Assembly: GCF_004365875.1 (NCBI RefSeq)
Contig: NZ_SODF01000002.1
Span: forward strand, 1,116,001 to 1,180,000
Source: Kribbella kalugense
Lineage (GTDB): Bacteria > Actinomycetota > Actinomycetes > Propionibacteriales > Kribbellaceae
Direction of reading: 5' to 3'
DNA length: 64,000 nucleotides
Numbering within the stretch: position 1 is the first letter of the stretch; each line of letters begins with the position of its first letter. Both the position numbers and the translations under genes were made by a program. Below are positions 42,536 to 50,645 of this stretch, piece by piece. The notes under the pieces were generated by a model. The model searched no databases and was not told where the DNA came from. It was given only the letters and a program-made list of their open reading frames with translations.

Positions 42536-44174
42536 CCGCACCCTGCGATCCGCGGGGGTGATGGCAGCCGGAACGGTGCTGTCCCGCCTGCTCGGATTCG
42601 TCCGGATCGCCCTGCTGGCGGCCGCCATCGGTACCGCGTTGCGCGGGGACATCTTCACCGCCGCGAACACGATCCCGAACAGCCTCTACATCCTGCTGGC
42701 CGGCGGGGTGTTCAACACCGTGCTGGTCCCGCAACTGGTCCGCGCAATCAAGAACCACGACGACGGCGGCCAGGACTTCACCAACCGGGTGCTCACCTTC
42801 GGCTTCGTCGTACTGGCTGTCGTGACGGTGGGGTGCGTGCTGCTGGCGCCGGCGATCGCCCAGCTGTATCTGCCGAAGGAGTTGCACGACCCTTCCCGGG
42901 CGGCCGAGCGGGCTTCGATGGTGATGTTCGTCCGGCTCTGCCTGCCGCAGATCTTCTTCTACGGCGCGTTCGTGCTGGTCGGTCAGGTGCTGAACGCGCG
43001 ACGCCGGTTCGGTCCGATGATGTGGGCGCCGATCGCGAACAACATCGTCGCCTGCGCGTCGATCGTGATCTTCCTGTTCATCTACCGGGTCGGCGACACC
43101 CCGCCGACGTACAGCCACGGCGAGGAGCTCCTGCTCGGACTCGGGCACACGCTCGGCATCGCCGTACAGCTGCTGGTGCTGCTGCCGTACCTGAAGGCGA
43201 GCGGCCACACGTATCGGGTGAAGTTCGGTCTCCGCGGTACCGGTCTGGGGCACACTGCCCGATTGGGCATGTGGACGGTCTTCTTCGTGGCGGTGAACCA
43301 GGTGACGCTCGTCGTGGTCACCCAGCTCGCCATCGCCGGTAGCGCCTCGGACGACCCCGGCGCGAAGGCCGGTCTGTTCGCGTACAGCACGGCGATGCTG
43401 ATCATCCTGGTGCCGCACGGGATCGTCACGGTCTCGCTCGCGACCGCCGCTTTGCCGCAGATGTCGGCGCTGGCGGCCGAGGGTAATACGGCCGAGGTGG
43501 AGCGAATGTCCGCCCGGTCGATCCGGCAGTCACTCGCGATCGTCGTACCGGCGGCCGCGGCGATGATCGCGTTCGCCTATCCGATCGTCACGATCATCGC
43601 CGGGTACGGCTCGGGTAAGAACAACCTGACGCTGATGTCGTACACGCTGGTGACGCTTGCCCTCGGCATCGTGCCGTTCACCATCCAGTACTTCCAGCTG
43701 CGGACGTTCTACGCCTTCGAGGACACGCGTACGCCGTTCTTCCTGCAATGCGTGATCGCGGCAACGAACATCGCCGCCGCCGTGATCGGGGTCCGCGTGC
43801 TGCTGGACCGCGAGCACCTGCGATTCAGCGGTGTGATCCTCGGAGCGGCGTACGCGCTGGCCTACCTGGTCGCCGTCCTGATCTCCCGGCCGGTGCTGCG
43901 TCGTCGGGTGCCACGAGTTCCGGGCGCCGGGATCGGGCTGCCGCTGCTGGCGATGGTGATCGCCGCGGTCGCCGGCGCAGGCGCGGGCCGCATCGTGCTC
44001 TGGGTGCTGAGTCTGGCGATCGACTGGTCCGGACCCATCGGCGCGATCATCGAGTTGCTGATCGCGGCAGCCGTGATGCTGCCGGTGTACGCCGCCGTGT
44101 CGCGGGTACTCCGGATCCACGAAGTCAACGACGTGGTGTCCATGGTCACATCGAAGTTGCCGATCCGACGCTGA
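42528..44174 (+). CDS. murJ: lipid II flippase MurJ
   Basis: 548 aa with about 14 hydrophobic segments. The MOP/MviN signature is clear: LRSAGVMAAGTVLSRLLGFVR, TANTIPNSLYILLAGGVFN, QIFFYGAFVLVGQVLNARRRF and RTFYAFEDTRTPFFLQ. It moves lipid II across the membrane for peptidoglycan synthesis. In mycobacteria a pseudokinase is fused to the C-terminus; here a pseudokinase is the next separate gene. Confidence 0.95.
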   Translation: MADRTLRSAGVMAAGTVLSRLLGFVRIALLAAAIGTALRGDIFTAANTIPNSLYILLAGGVFNTVLVPQLVRAIKNHDDGGQDFTNRVLTFGFVVLAVVTVGCVLLAPAIAQLYLPKELHDPSRAAERASMVMFVRLCLPQIFFYGAFVLVGQVLNARRRFGPMMWAPIANNIVACASIVIFLFIYRVGDTPPTYSHGEELLLGLGHTLGIAVQLLVLLPYLKASGHTYRVKFGLRGTGLGHTARLGMWTVFFVAVNQVTLVVVTQLAIAGSASDDPGAKAGLFAYSTAMLIILVPHGIVTVSLATAALPQMSALAAEGNTAEVERMSARSIRQSLAIVVPAAAAMIAFAYPIVTIIAGYGSGKNNLTLMSYTLVTLALGIVPFTIQYFQLRTFYAFEDTRTPFFLQCVIAATNIAAAVIGVRVLLDREHLRFSGVILGAAYALAYLVAVLISRPVLRRRVPRVPGAGIGLPLLAMVIAAVAGAGAGRIVLWVLSLAIDWSGPIGAIIELLIAAAVMLPVYAAVSRVLRIHEVNDVVSMVTSKLPIRR

Positions 44175-44274
44175 ACCGAACCGCTTGTGCATTCGTGCAC
44201 CACGTGCGGGGTCGACGGGGCACTAGCATGGGGGCTGCAAAGGCGCTGGGGCATCAAGGAGGGCGAGAGACACC

Positions 44275-45942
44275 GTGTCGAACCAGACCGTGAGTCCTGG
44301 TGCCCTGCTGGCCGGGCGGTACCGGATTGCCGAGCTGCTGGCGGAAATCGACGGTGCCCGGGTCTGGCGGGCGGTGGACGAGGTCCTCAGCCGAGCGGTG
44401 GTCGTCGACGTACTGCCGGTCGGTGATCCGCGGACGAACCTGCTGTTCGACGCCGCGCGCCGAGCCGCCGCCGCGAACGACCCGCGGTTCCTCCGGGTGC
44501 TCGACTGCGACATACACGACGGCGTCACGTACTGCGTGCGCGAGTGGGCCGGAGGCCGGCCGCTGGAGCGGATGCTCAGCAGCGGACCGCTGACCGGCCA
44601 GCAGGCTGGTTGGCTGGCGCGCGAGGTGTCCGAGGCCCTCGAGAACCTGCACCGGACCGGCTACGCGCACGGCGCGATCAACCCGGCGAGCGTGGTTGTC
44701 ACGGATGCCGGCGCGATCAAGATCGTCGGTGTCGCGACCGAGGCTGCGCTGCGGTCGTCCGGGGCGGGTTCGCCCGAGGAGGACGTCCATTCACTCGGCG
44801 AGCTGCTGTTCGCGTCGCTGACCGGTCGCTGGCCTGGCCCGGTGCCGGCTTGGGGACTGCAGCCCGCGCCGGTCGAGCACGGCCGACTGCTGAGCCCCCG
44901 TCAGGTGCGGGCCGGCGTGCCGCGCTCGCTCGACGACATCAGCGACCGGCTGCTCGGAGACCCGCCGCGGCACCACGCCCCGCCGATCACCAGCGCGGCC
45001 GGCCTCTCCGCGGCGCTGTCCGGAGTCGTCGGCAGCTCGCACGAGCCGCCGAACCAGATGGACGAGACCGTCCAGGTCGCCCGGCAGAACGGCAGCATCG
45101 ACGACGCGACCCAGGTCGTCCCGCAGGCCGGACCACCCGCGCTCGACCCGACGCCCCGGCCGACGTACGACTCAGAGCCGAATGGGTACCGCCAGCCGCA
45201 ACCGGCGTACAACACCGCCGCCGAGACCCGGCCGGTCCGGCGGCAGACGCCGCCGCCGTCGAACGGGAACGGCCGGCGCCGGCACGACGAGCCGAAGCCG
45301 AAGGGGTCGTGGGGCGGGCGGATCCTGATCCTGCTCGCGATCCTCGCGCTGCTGTCGGTGGTCGCGATGGCGCAGTTCCTGCTCAAGGGCGCGATGAACA
45401 ACGACCAGGACAACGGCAACAAAGGCGGCGGCACCAGCAGCAGCAACGCGCCGCAGACCAGCACCACCCCGTCGTCGACCGGTGGAAAGGCGACCATCGC
45501 CGGCGCCGCGGACTTCGATCCACCACCGGGTAACCGCGAAGAGCACCACAAGGACGTGCCGAACACCTACGACGGCGATCCCAGCACGACCTGGAAGACG
45601 CAGTCGTACCGGAACAAGCCGAACCTCGGCGGCATCAAGTCCGGTGTCGGAATCATCTACGACCTCGGCGCGAAGACCACCGTGTCGGCCGTCGCGGTCG
45701 CGCTGCAGGGCAACGACACCAGCCTCCAGATCATGATCCCGTCGGGCGACACCGCCACGTCGCCGACCACGATCAGCGGCTGGAAGGCGGTGGCCACCAA
45801 GGCGGACCAGGCCGAGGGTACGGTGACGCTCAATCCCTCGGCGCCGACCGAGACCCGGTACGTGCTCGTGTGGCTGACCAAGCTGCCGAAGGTCGCAGAC
45901 GGTTACCAGGGCACGATCTCGGAGGTCTCAATCCAGAAATGA
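44275..45942 (+). CDS. membrane-anchored pseudokinase with C-terminal discoidin-like domain
   Basis: 555 aa from GTG 44275. The N-terminal 260 residues follow a Ser/Thr kinase fold (LLAGRYRIAELLAEIDGARV) but catalytic residues are gone: no ATP-binding Lys in VVVDVLPVG, HGAINPASVVV in place of HRDLKxxN, and IVGVATEA in place of DFG. A Pro/Arg-rich juxtamembrane linker, one helix (ILILLAILALLSVVAMAQFLL) and an extracellular beta domain (NTYDGDPSTTWKTQSY, APTETRYVLVWLT) follow. By analogy to the mycobacterial MviN pseudokinase it should recruit regulators such as FHA proteins to MurJ. Confidence 0.88.
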   Translation: MSNQTVSPGALLAGRYRIAELLAEIDGARVWRAVDEVLSRAVVVDVLPVGDPRTNLLFDAARRAAAANDPRFLRVLDCDIHDGVTYCVREWAGGRPLERMLSSGPLTGQQAGWLAREVSEALENLHRTGYAHGAINPASVVVTDAGAIKIVGVATEAALRSSGAGSPEEDVHSLGELLFASLTGRWPGPVPAWGLQPAPVEHGRLLSPRQVRAGVPRSLDDISDRLLGDPPRHHAPPITSAAGLSAALSGVVGSSHEPPNQMDETVQVARQNGSIDDATQVVPQAGPPALDPTPRPTYDSEPNGYRQPQPAYNTAAETRPVRRQTPPPSNGNGRRRHDEPKPKGSWGGRILILLAILALLSVVAMAQFLLKGAMNNDQDNGNKGGGTSSSNAPQTSTTPSSTGGKATIAGAADFDPPPGNREEHHKDVPNTYDGDPSTTWKTQSYRNKPNLGGIKSGVGIIYDLGAKTTVSAVAVALQGNDTSLQIMIPSGDTATSPTTISGWKAVATKADQAEGTVTLNPSAPTETRYVLVWLTKLPKVADGYQGTISEVSIQK

Positions 45943-46649
45943 CGGCTCACCTGGACCCGGGCAACCAGCCGCCCAGCCCGGACGTCCCGCGCATCGGCGC
46001 CGACGAACCGGTGGTTGCGCATGCGGGTGCGCCGGTGAGCTACGACCAGCTGGACGACCACGAACTGCTCCGGCTCCATGTGGCCGGCAACCCGGACTCG
46101 TTCGGGTTCCTGGTCAAGCGGCACCGGGACCGGATGTGGGCGGTCGCGATCCGTACTCTCGGCGAGCCCGAGGAGGCGGCCGACGCGCTGCAGGAGGCGT
46201 TCATCTCGGCGTTCCGGCGGGCCGACTCGTTCCGCGGAGACGCGAAGGTGACCACCTGGCTGCACCGGATCGTCGTCAACGCCTGTCTGGACCGGATCCG
46301 CCGCCGCCAGGTGCGGGCCGCCGACCCGCTGCCCGAGGACGAGGACCGCGCCGCCGAGCTGGCCGGACCGATGCAGGAGGACCCGGCCGAGGTCCGGGAA
46401 CGCCGGCTGGACGTGCTCAACGCGCTCAAGCAGATCAACGAGGACCAGCGGGCCGCGCTGGTCCTGGTCGACATGGAGGGCTACTCGATCGAGGAGGCGG
46501 CGGCGATCCTCGACTGCGCCCCCGGCACGGTCAAGTCCCGTTGCGCCCGCGGCCGGGCCAAGCTCCTCCCGCTGCTGCGGCACTGGCAGACCTCCCGGGA
46601 GTCCGACGTACCGGAGAAATCGGCCGCGGAAGCGGTGGGAACCGAATGA
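45939..46649 (+). CDS. sigM: ECF sigma factor SigM
   Basis: 236 aa from ATG 45939, overlapping the pseudokinase stop (ATGA) with GGAGG at 45921-45925. Region 2 is FLVKRHRDRMWAVAIRTLG ... DALQEAFISAFRRADSFRG and TTWLHRIVVNACLDRIRRR; region 4 is EDQRAALVLVDMEGYSIEEA with PGTVKSRCARGRAKL. Gene order between the MurJ block and trxB, and the following anti-sigma gene, identify it as SigM. It probably controls an envelope or redox stress regulon. Confidence 0.93.
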   Translation: MTAHLDPGNQPPSPDVPRIGADEPVVAHAGAPVSYDQLDDHELLRLHVAGNPDSFGFLVKRHRDRMWAVAIRTLGEPEEAADALQEAFISAFRRADSFRGDAKVTTWLHRIVVNACLDRIRRRQVRAADPLPEDEDRAAELAGPMQEDPAEVRERRLDVLNALKQINEDQRAALVLVDMEGYSIEEAAAILDCAPGTVKSRCARGRAKLLPLLRHWQTSRESDVPEKSAAEAVGTE

Positions 46650-46779
46650 TCGGGTACCCCGTCGAAGCGAAGTCGCCTAGGACTTGCCTGTCCTCGTGCG
46701 ACCGGACTGCTGATGCCTTTGACCCGGAGCTTTTTATGATCACGCCGCCGCATACCTCCTGTGAGGAGGCGAGCCCCCG

Positions 46780-47541
46780 ATGACCGAATCCGGCCTTCCG
46801 ACCAGTGAGCACCTCGAGCACCTGGATACGGACACGATTGCCGACCTGATCGAGAACCTGCTGCCCGCCAATGAGGCGCACCGCGCTCGTGAGCATGTGA
46901 AGGCGTGCCCCGAGTGCCAGCAGACGTACGACGCTCTGGTCCGGCTCTCCGAGGACCTCGCCGACGAGGGTCGCGCCGACATCCCGATGCCCACCGACGT
47001 CGCCGAGCACCTGGACGCGGTGATCGTGTCCGAGTCGGTGCTGCGAGCCTCGACGGTCGGAGTGCACTCGCTGGCACAGATCCGCGAGGAGCCCCGCCGG
47101 CACCTGCCGAAGCTGCTCGGCGCGGCGGCCGGCGTCGTACTCATCGCCGCGATCGGTGTCGGCGTCGTCATCGCCACCAAGGACCAGGCGAACGAAGGCG
47201 CGGCCAGCACCGACCAGAACAGCCCGCCGGCCGACGCCGTGACGTTGACCACCGACGACATCGGTTCGCAGGTCAAGCAATGGCTGGAGCACACTCCGAA
47301 TCCGATCGTCCACGGGTCCGCGGACGAGCAGGCCTGCGCCCGGTCGTTCGCCTCCACCCAGCCGAACCCGAACGTCCGGCTGGTCCAGCCCGCCAAGATC
47401 GACGGCAAGCGGGCCACGATCATCGGGCTGCAGGGCGGCGCGGCGGGTGACATTCAGGTCTTCGCGGTCACCGGATGTAACGAACCGGGCGGAGTCGCCA
47501 GCTCGTTCTACGACACCACCGTGACATTGCGCAGTCGCTGA
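46780..47541 (+). CDS. anti-sigma factor for SigM (ZAS-type)
   Basis: 253 aa from ATG 46780 with GAGGAGG upstream. Residues 36-50 (AREHVKACPECQQTY) hold the H-x3-C-x2-C metal site of ZAS anti-sigma factors, followed by a helix (LPKLLGAAAGVVLIAAIGVG) and an outer domain with two Cys. Release of SigM on oxidation of the metal site or by proteolysis would be expected. A 130-bp gap from sigM contains no clear promoter but the genes are probably co-transcribed. Confidence 0.87.
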   Translation: MTESGLPTSEHLEHLDTDTIADLIENLLPANEAHRAREHVKACPECQQTYDALVRLSEDLADEGRADIPMPTDVAEHLDAVIVSESVLRASTVGVHSLAQIREEPRRHLPKLLGAAAGVVLIAAIGVGVVIATKDQANEGAASTDQNSPPADAVTLTTDDIGSQVKQWLEHTPNPIVHGSADEQACARSFASTQPNPNVRLVQPAKIDGKRATIIGLQGGAAGDIQVFAVTGCNEPGGVASSFYDTTVTLRSR

Positions 47542-47543
47542 AG

Positions 47544-47564
47544 ACCCACCGTTGGTAGGTGGGT
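47544..47564 (+). terminator. hairpin after the anti-sigma gene
   Basis: ACCCACC (47544-47550) pairs with GGTGGGT (47558-47564) with a 7-base loop, 2 bases after the stop. It would separate the sigM transcript from the trxB promoter. Confidence 0.55.
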
Positions 47565-47604
47565 ACCGTATTGAACACGGCCCCACCCCTCCGCCCCGGT
47601 CAGG

Positions 47605-47631
47605 GGGAATGGACGGCCTCTAGGATCCGTT
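47605..47631 (+). promoter_or_regulatory. SigR/SigH-type promoter upstream of trxB
   Basis: GGGAAT (47605-47610) and GTT (47629-47631) are separated by exactly 18 bases, matching the GGAAT-N18-GTT promoter of thiol-oxidative-stress sigma factors (SigR of Streptomyces, SigH of mycobacteria) whose regulon includes trxBA. It lies 42 bases ahead of the trxB start. Confidence 0.7.
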
Positions 47632-47672
47632 GAGTACGACGTACCAATCTCGACTCCCCGAGGAACGCCTGA

Positions 47673-48653
47673 ATGAGCGACTCCACTGTTCGCAACGTCA
47701 TCATCATCGGCTCCGGTCCCGCCGGTTACACGGCCGCCGTGTACGCCGCTCGCGCGGCGCTGCAGCCGTTGGTCTTCGAAGGCTCCGTGACCGCCGGTGG
47801 CGCGCTGATGAACACCACCGAGGTGGAGAACTTCCCCGGTTTCTCGCAGGGCATCATGGGCCCGGCGCTGATGGACGAGATGCGCACCCAGGCCGAGCGC
47901 TTCGGCGCCGAGCTGGTGCCGGACGACGTCGTCAAGGTCGACCTGACCGGTGACATCAAGGTGGTCACCGACTCGGCCGGCGTCGAGCACCGGGCCAAGA
48001 CGGTCGTCCTGGCGATGGGGTCGGGCTACCGCAAGCTCGGTCTGGCCGACGAGGAGCGGATGTCCGGGCACGGCGTGTCCTGGTGTGCGACCTGTGACGG
48101 CTTCTTCTTCCGCGACCACGAGATCGCGGTCGTCGGCGGTGGCGACTCCGCCGTCGAGGAGGCCACCTTCCTGACCAAGTTCGCGAAGAAGGTGCACCTG
48201 GTGCACCGCCGCGGCGAGCTGCGTGCCTCGAAGATCATGGCCGACCGTGCGTCCGCGAACGACAAGATCGAGTTCCACTGGAACTCGGCCGTCGACAAGA
48301 TCCACGGTGAGGACAAGCTGAGCCACCTGACGCTGAAGGACACCGTCACCGGCGAGACCTGCGAACTGCCGGCCACCGGCCTGTTCATCGCGATCGGGCA
48401 CGACCCGCGCTCGGAGCTGGTGAAGGGTCAGGTCGACCTGGACGAGGAGGGCTACGTGCTGGTCAAGCCGGACAGCACCGAGACCAACCTGCCCGGCGTG
48501 TTCGCGGCCGGCGACCTGGTGGACCACACCTACCGGCAGGCGATCACCGCCGCCGGCACGGGCTGTGCGGCCGCCCTGGACGCCGAGCGCTACCTGGCCA
48601 CCCTGGAGGACGCGGAGCACGCCGCGGCCGCCACCGAGCCTGTCTCTGTCTGA
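47673..48653 (+). CDS. trxB: thioredoxin reductase
   Basis: 326 aa from ATG 47673 with GAGGAA upstream. FAD loop IIIGSGPAGYTAAVYAAR, redox-active CATCDG (Cys about 138 and 141), NADPH loop VVGGGDSAVEEATF, and the C-terminal GVFAAGDLVDHTYRQAITAAG. It reduces thioredoxin with NADPH. A SigR-type promoter precedes it and trxA follows 29 bases downstream, forming the usual trxBA operon. Confidence 0.96.
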   Translation: MSDSTVRNVIIIGSGPAGYTAAVYAARAALQPLVFEGSVTAGGALMNTTEVENFPGFSQGIMGPALMDEMRTQAERFGAELVPDDVVKVDLTGDIKVVTDSAGVEHRAKTVVLAMGSGYRKLGLADEERMSGHGVSWCATCDGFFFRDHEIAVVGGGDSAVEEATFLTKFAKKVHLVHRRGELRASKIMADRASANDKIEFHWNSAVDKIHGEDKLSHLTLKDTVTGETCELPATGLFIAIGHDPRSELVKGQVDLDEEGYVLVKPDSTETNLPGVFAAGDLVDHTYRQAITAAGTGCAAALDAERYLATLEDAEHAAAATEPVSV

Positions 48654-48682
48654 CCTGACCATCACCTGAAGGAGAAACGCCC

Positions 48683-49012
48683 ATGGGCGAGAAGATGAAC
48701 GCTGTCACCGATGCCGAGTTCGACCAGACAGTGCTGAAGAGCGACAAGCCGGTCCTGGTCGACTTCTGGGCCGAGTGGTGTGGCCCGTGCCGCCAGGTCT
48801 CCCCGATCCTGGAGGAGCTGGCGCAGGACCACAGCGACAAGATCACGTTCCTGAAGATGAACGTGGACGAGAACCCGGTCACCCCGAGCAACTACCGCGT
48901 TACGGGTATCCCTACCATCAACGTCTATGTGAACGGTGAACTGGCCAAGTCCATCGTCGGCGCGAAGCCCAAGGCTGCGCTGCTGAAGGAGCTCTCGGAC
49001 TTCACCGCCTGA
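48683..49012 (+). CDS. trxA: thioredoxin
   Basis: 109 aa. VDFWAEWCGPCRQVSPIL holds the WCGPC active site (about residues 33-37) and VTGIPTINVYVNGE the cis-Pro loop. AAGGAGAAA precedes the start. It keeps cytoplasmic protein thiols reduced with TrxB. The next gene, cwlM, follows after 37 bases. Confidence 0.96.
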   Translation: MGEKMNAVTDAEFDQTVLKSDKPVLVDFWAEWCGPCRQVSPILEELAQDHSDKITFLKMNVDENPVTPSNYRVTGIPTINVYVNGELAKSIVGAKPKAALLKELSDFTA

Positions 49013-49049
49013 GCACTACCCCGCCGCCACGGCAAGGAGTACAGAACTG

Positions 49050-50174
49050 ATGGAATCCCCGCACGGCGTGTACCGGATCGGCGACAGCGGTGAGGCGGTC
49101 GCCGAGATCGTCGGCAAGCTGGAGCGGCTCGGGCTCCTGACCGGCGGTCACGACGTCTATGACGAAGCGACCGCACACGCCGTCCGAGGGTTCCAGCAGC
49201 AACGCGGGCTGATGATCGACGGCATCGTCGGCCCGGAGACCTACCGGGCGATCGACGACGCACGCTGGCGGCTGGGCGACCGGCTGCTGACGTACGTGCC
49301 GTCGCATCCGCTGAGCGGTGACGACGTCCAGGCGCTGCAGGCGAAGCTCCAGGAGCTCGGCTTCGCCGTGGCCCGGATCGACGGGATCTTCGCCGCGGAC
49401 ACCCAGCGCGCGGTGACCGAGTTCCAACGCAACATGGGCCTCCCCGGCGACGGCACCTGCGGTCCGTCGACGTTCAAGGCGCTGCAGCGGATCCGGCCGA
49501 TGGCCACCGGTGGCCGGCCGGACGCCCTGCGTGCCCGCGAGGCCGTTCGTGCCGCCGGACCACGACTGTCCGGCAAGACTGTGGTGATCGACGCGGGCCA
49601 CGGCGGCTTCGACTACGGCTGGGAGGGCTACGGCCTGCGCGAGTCCGACATCGCGTACGACCTGGCCGCCCGGATCGAGGGCCGCCTCGGCGCCACCGGC
49701 GTACGGGCGTATTTGTCCCGGGGCCGGGATCAGGGGCCGGACGAGCTCGCCCGGGCCGCGTTCGCGAACGAGACCGACGCGAACCTGTGTGTCTCGCTGC
49801 ACACCGACGGTTCGATGAACCCAGAGGCGCAGGGCGTCGCGACGTACTACTACGGCAACGACCTGCACGGCGCTTCCTCGAGCGTCGGCGAGCAGTTCGC
49901 CGGCCTGGTGCAGCGCGAGATCGTCGCCCGCACCGACCTGCTGGACTGCCGCACCCACGCCAAGACCTGGGACCTGCTTCGCCGGACCAAGATGCCCGCG
50001 GTCCGGCTCGAGATCGGCTACGTCACTAACCCGCACGACTCGGCCCGCCTGGCCGACCCCGCCTTCCGCGATGTCATCGCCGAGGCGATCGTGGTCGCCA
50101 TCCAGCGCGTCTACCTCCCGCCGGACCAGGACGCCGCCACCGGCATGCTCCGCTTCGGCCAACTCACCGTCTAG
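49050..50174 (+). CDS. cwlM: N-acetylmuramoyl-L-alanine amidase-like protein CwlM
   Basis: 374 aa without signal peptide. Two peptidoglycan_binding_1 repeats (VRGFQQQRGLMIDGIVGPET; VTEFQRNMGLPGDGTCGPST) precede an amidase_3 domain from about residue 170 with VVIDAGHGGFDYG, RESDIAYDLAARIE, VSLHTDGS and RLEIGYVTN, so candidate zinc ligands and the catalytic Glu are retained. In mycobacteria CwlM is cytoplasmic and regulates MurA; absence of an export signal and the conserved position suggest the same here. AAGGAGT precedes ATG 49050. Confidence 0.9.
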   Translation: MESPHGVYRIGDSGEAVAEIVGKLERLGLLTGGHDVYDEATAHAVRGFQQQRGLMIDGIVGPETYRAIDDARWRLGDRLLTYVPSHPLSGDDVQALQAKLQELGFAVARIDGIFAADTQRAVTEFQRNMGLPGDGTCGPSTFKALQRIRPMATGGRPDALRAREAVRAAGPRLSGKTVVIDAGHGGFDYGWEGYGLRESDIAYDLAARIEGRLGATGVRAYLSRGRDQGPDELARAAFANETDANLCVSLHTDGSMNPEAQGVATYYYGNDLHGASSSVGEQFAGLVQREIVARTDLLDCRTHAKTWDLLRRTKMPAVRLEIGYVTNPHDSARLADPAFRDVIAEAIVVAIQRVYLPPDQDAATGMLRFGQLTV

Positions 50175-50250
50175 GTCGTCGATTTCGGGATGGGCTGTTC
50201 GTCATCTGAATGAGTTCGGTGACCACACCGGGCACATTTGGGGAGGAACC

Positions 50251-50601
50251 ATGGCACATCCAGTCGTTCACGCCGAGATCAGGTCGGCGGACCCGGACAA
50301 GACGCGCGAGTTCTTCGCGGAGCTGTTCGGGTGGAAGGTCGCGTCCGAGGGCGCGTTTCCGGGGTACACCTTCATCGACACGGGAGCTGAGGGCGGGCCG
50401 TACGTCGCCATCAGCCCTCGGCAGAGCGCTGAGGACGAGGTGCTGTTCTTCGTCGCCGTCGAGGACGTCGCGGCCACCCTCGCCCGCGCCGAGCAACTCG
50501 GCGGAAGCATCGTCCAGCCGGCCCAACAGGTACCGGGCACCAGCTTCGGCGTCTTCGCCGACGCCCAGGGCCACAAGGTCGGCGTCGCCGCCAACGGCTG
50601 A
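50251..50601 (+). CDS. VOC (glyoxalase-like) family protein
   Basis: 116 aa from ATG 50251 with GGGGAGGAA upstream. VHAEIRSADPDKTREFFAELFGWKV and DVAATLARAEQLGGSIVQPA with FGVFADAQGHKVGV are the paired beta-alpha-beta-beta-beta units of the vicinal-oxygen-chelate fold. Small actinobacterial VOC proteins are often unassigned; metal residues are not all clear. Confidence 0.88.
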   Translation: MAHPVVHAEIRSADPDKTREFFAELFGWKVASEGAFPGYTFIDTGAEGGPYVAISPRQSAEDEVLFFVAVEDVAATLARAEQLGGSIVQPAQQVPGTSFGVFADAQGHKVGVAANG

Positions 50602-50645
50602 TCCCCCAGCGTGGACCGCGCCCAGCCCAGCGCGGCCCACGAGGC

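Noticed and set aside
46649..46779. TTGACC and TATGAT as a promoter for the anti-sigma gene
   Set aside because: The hexamers are only 10 bases apart, too close for a standard promoter.
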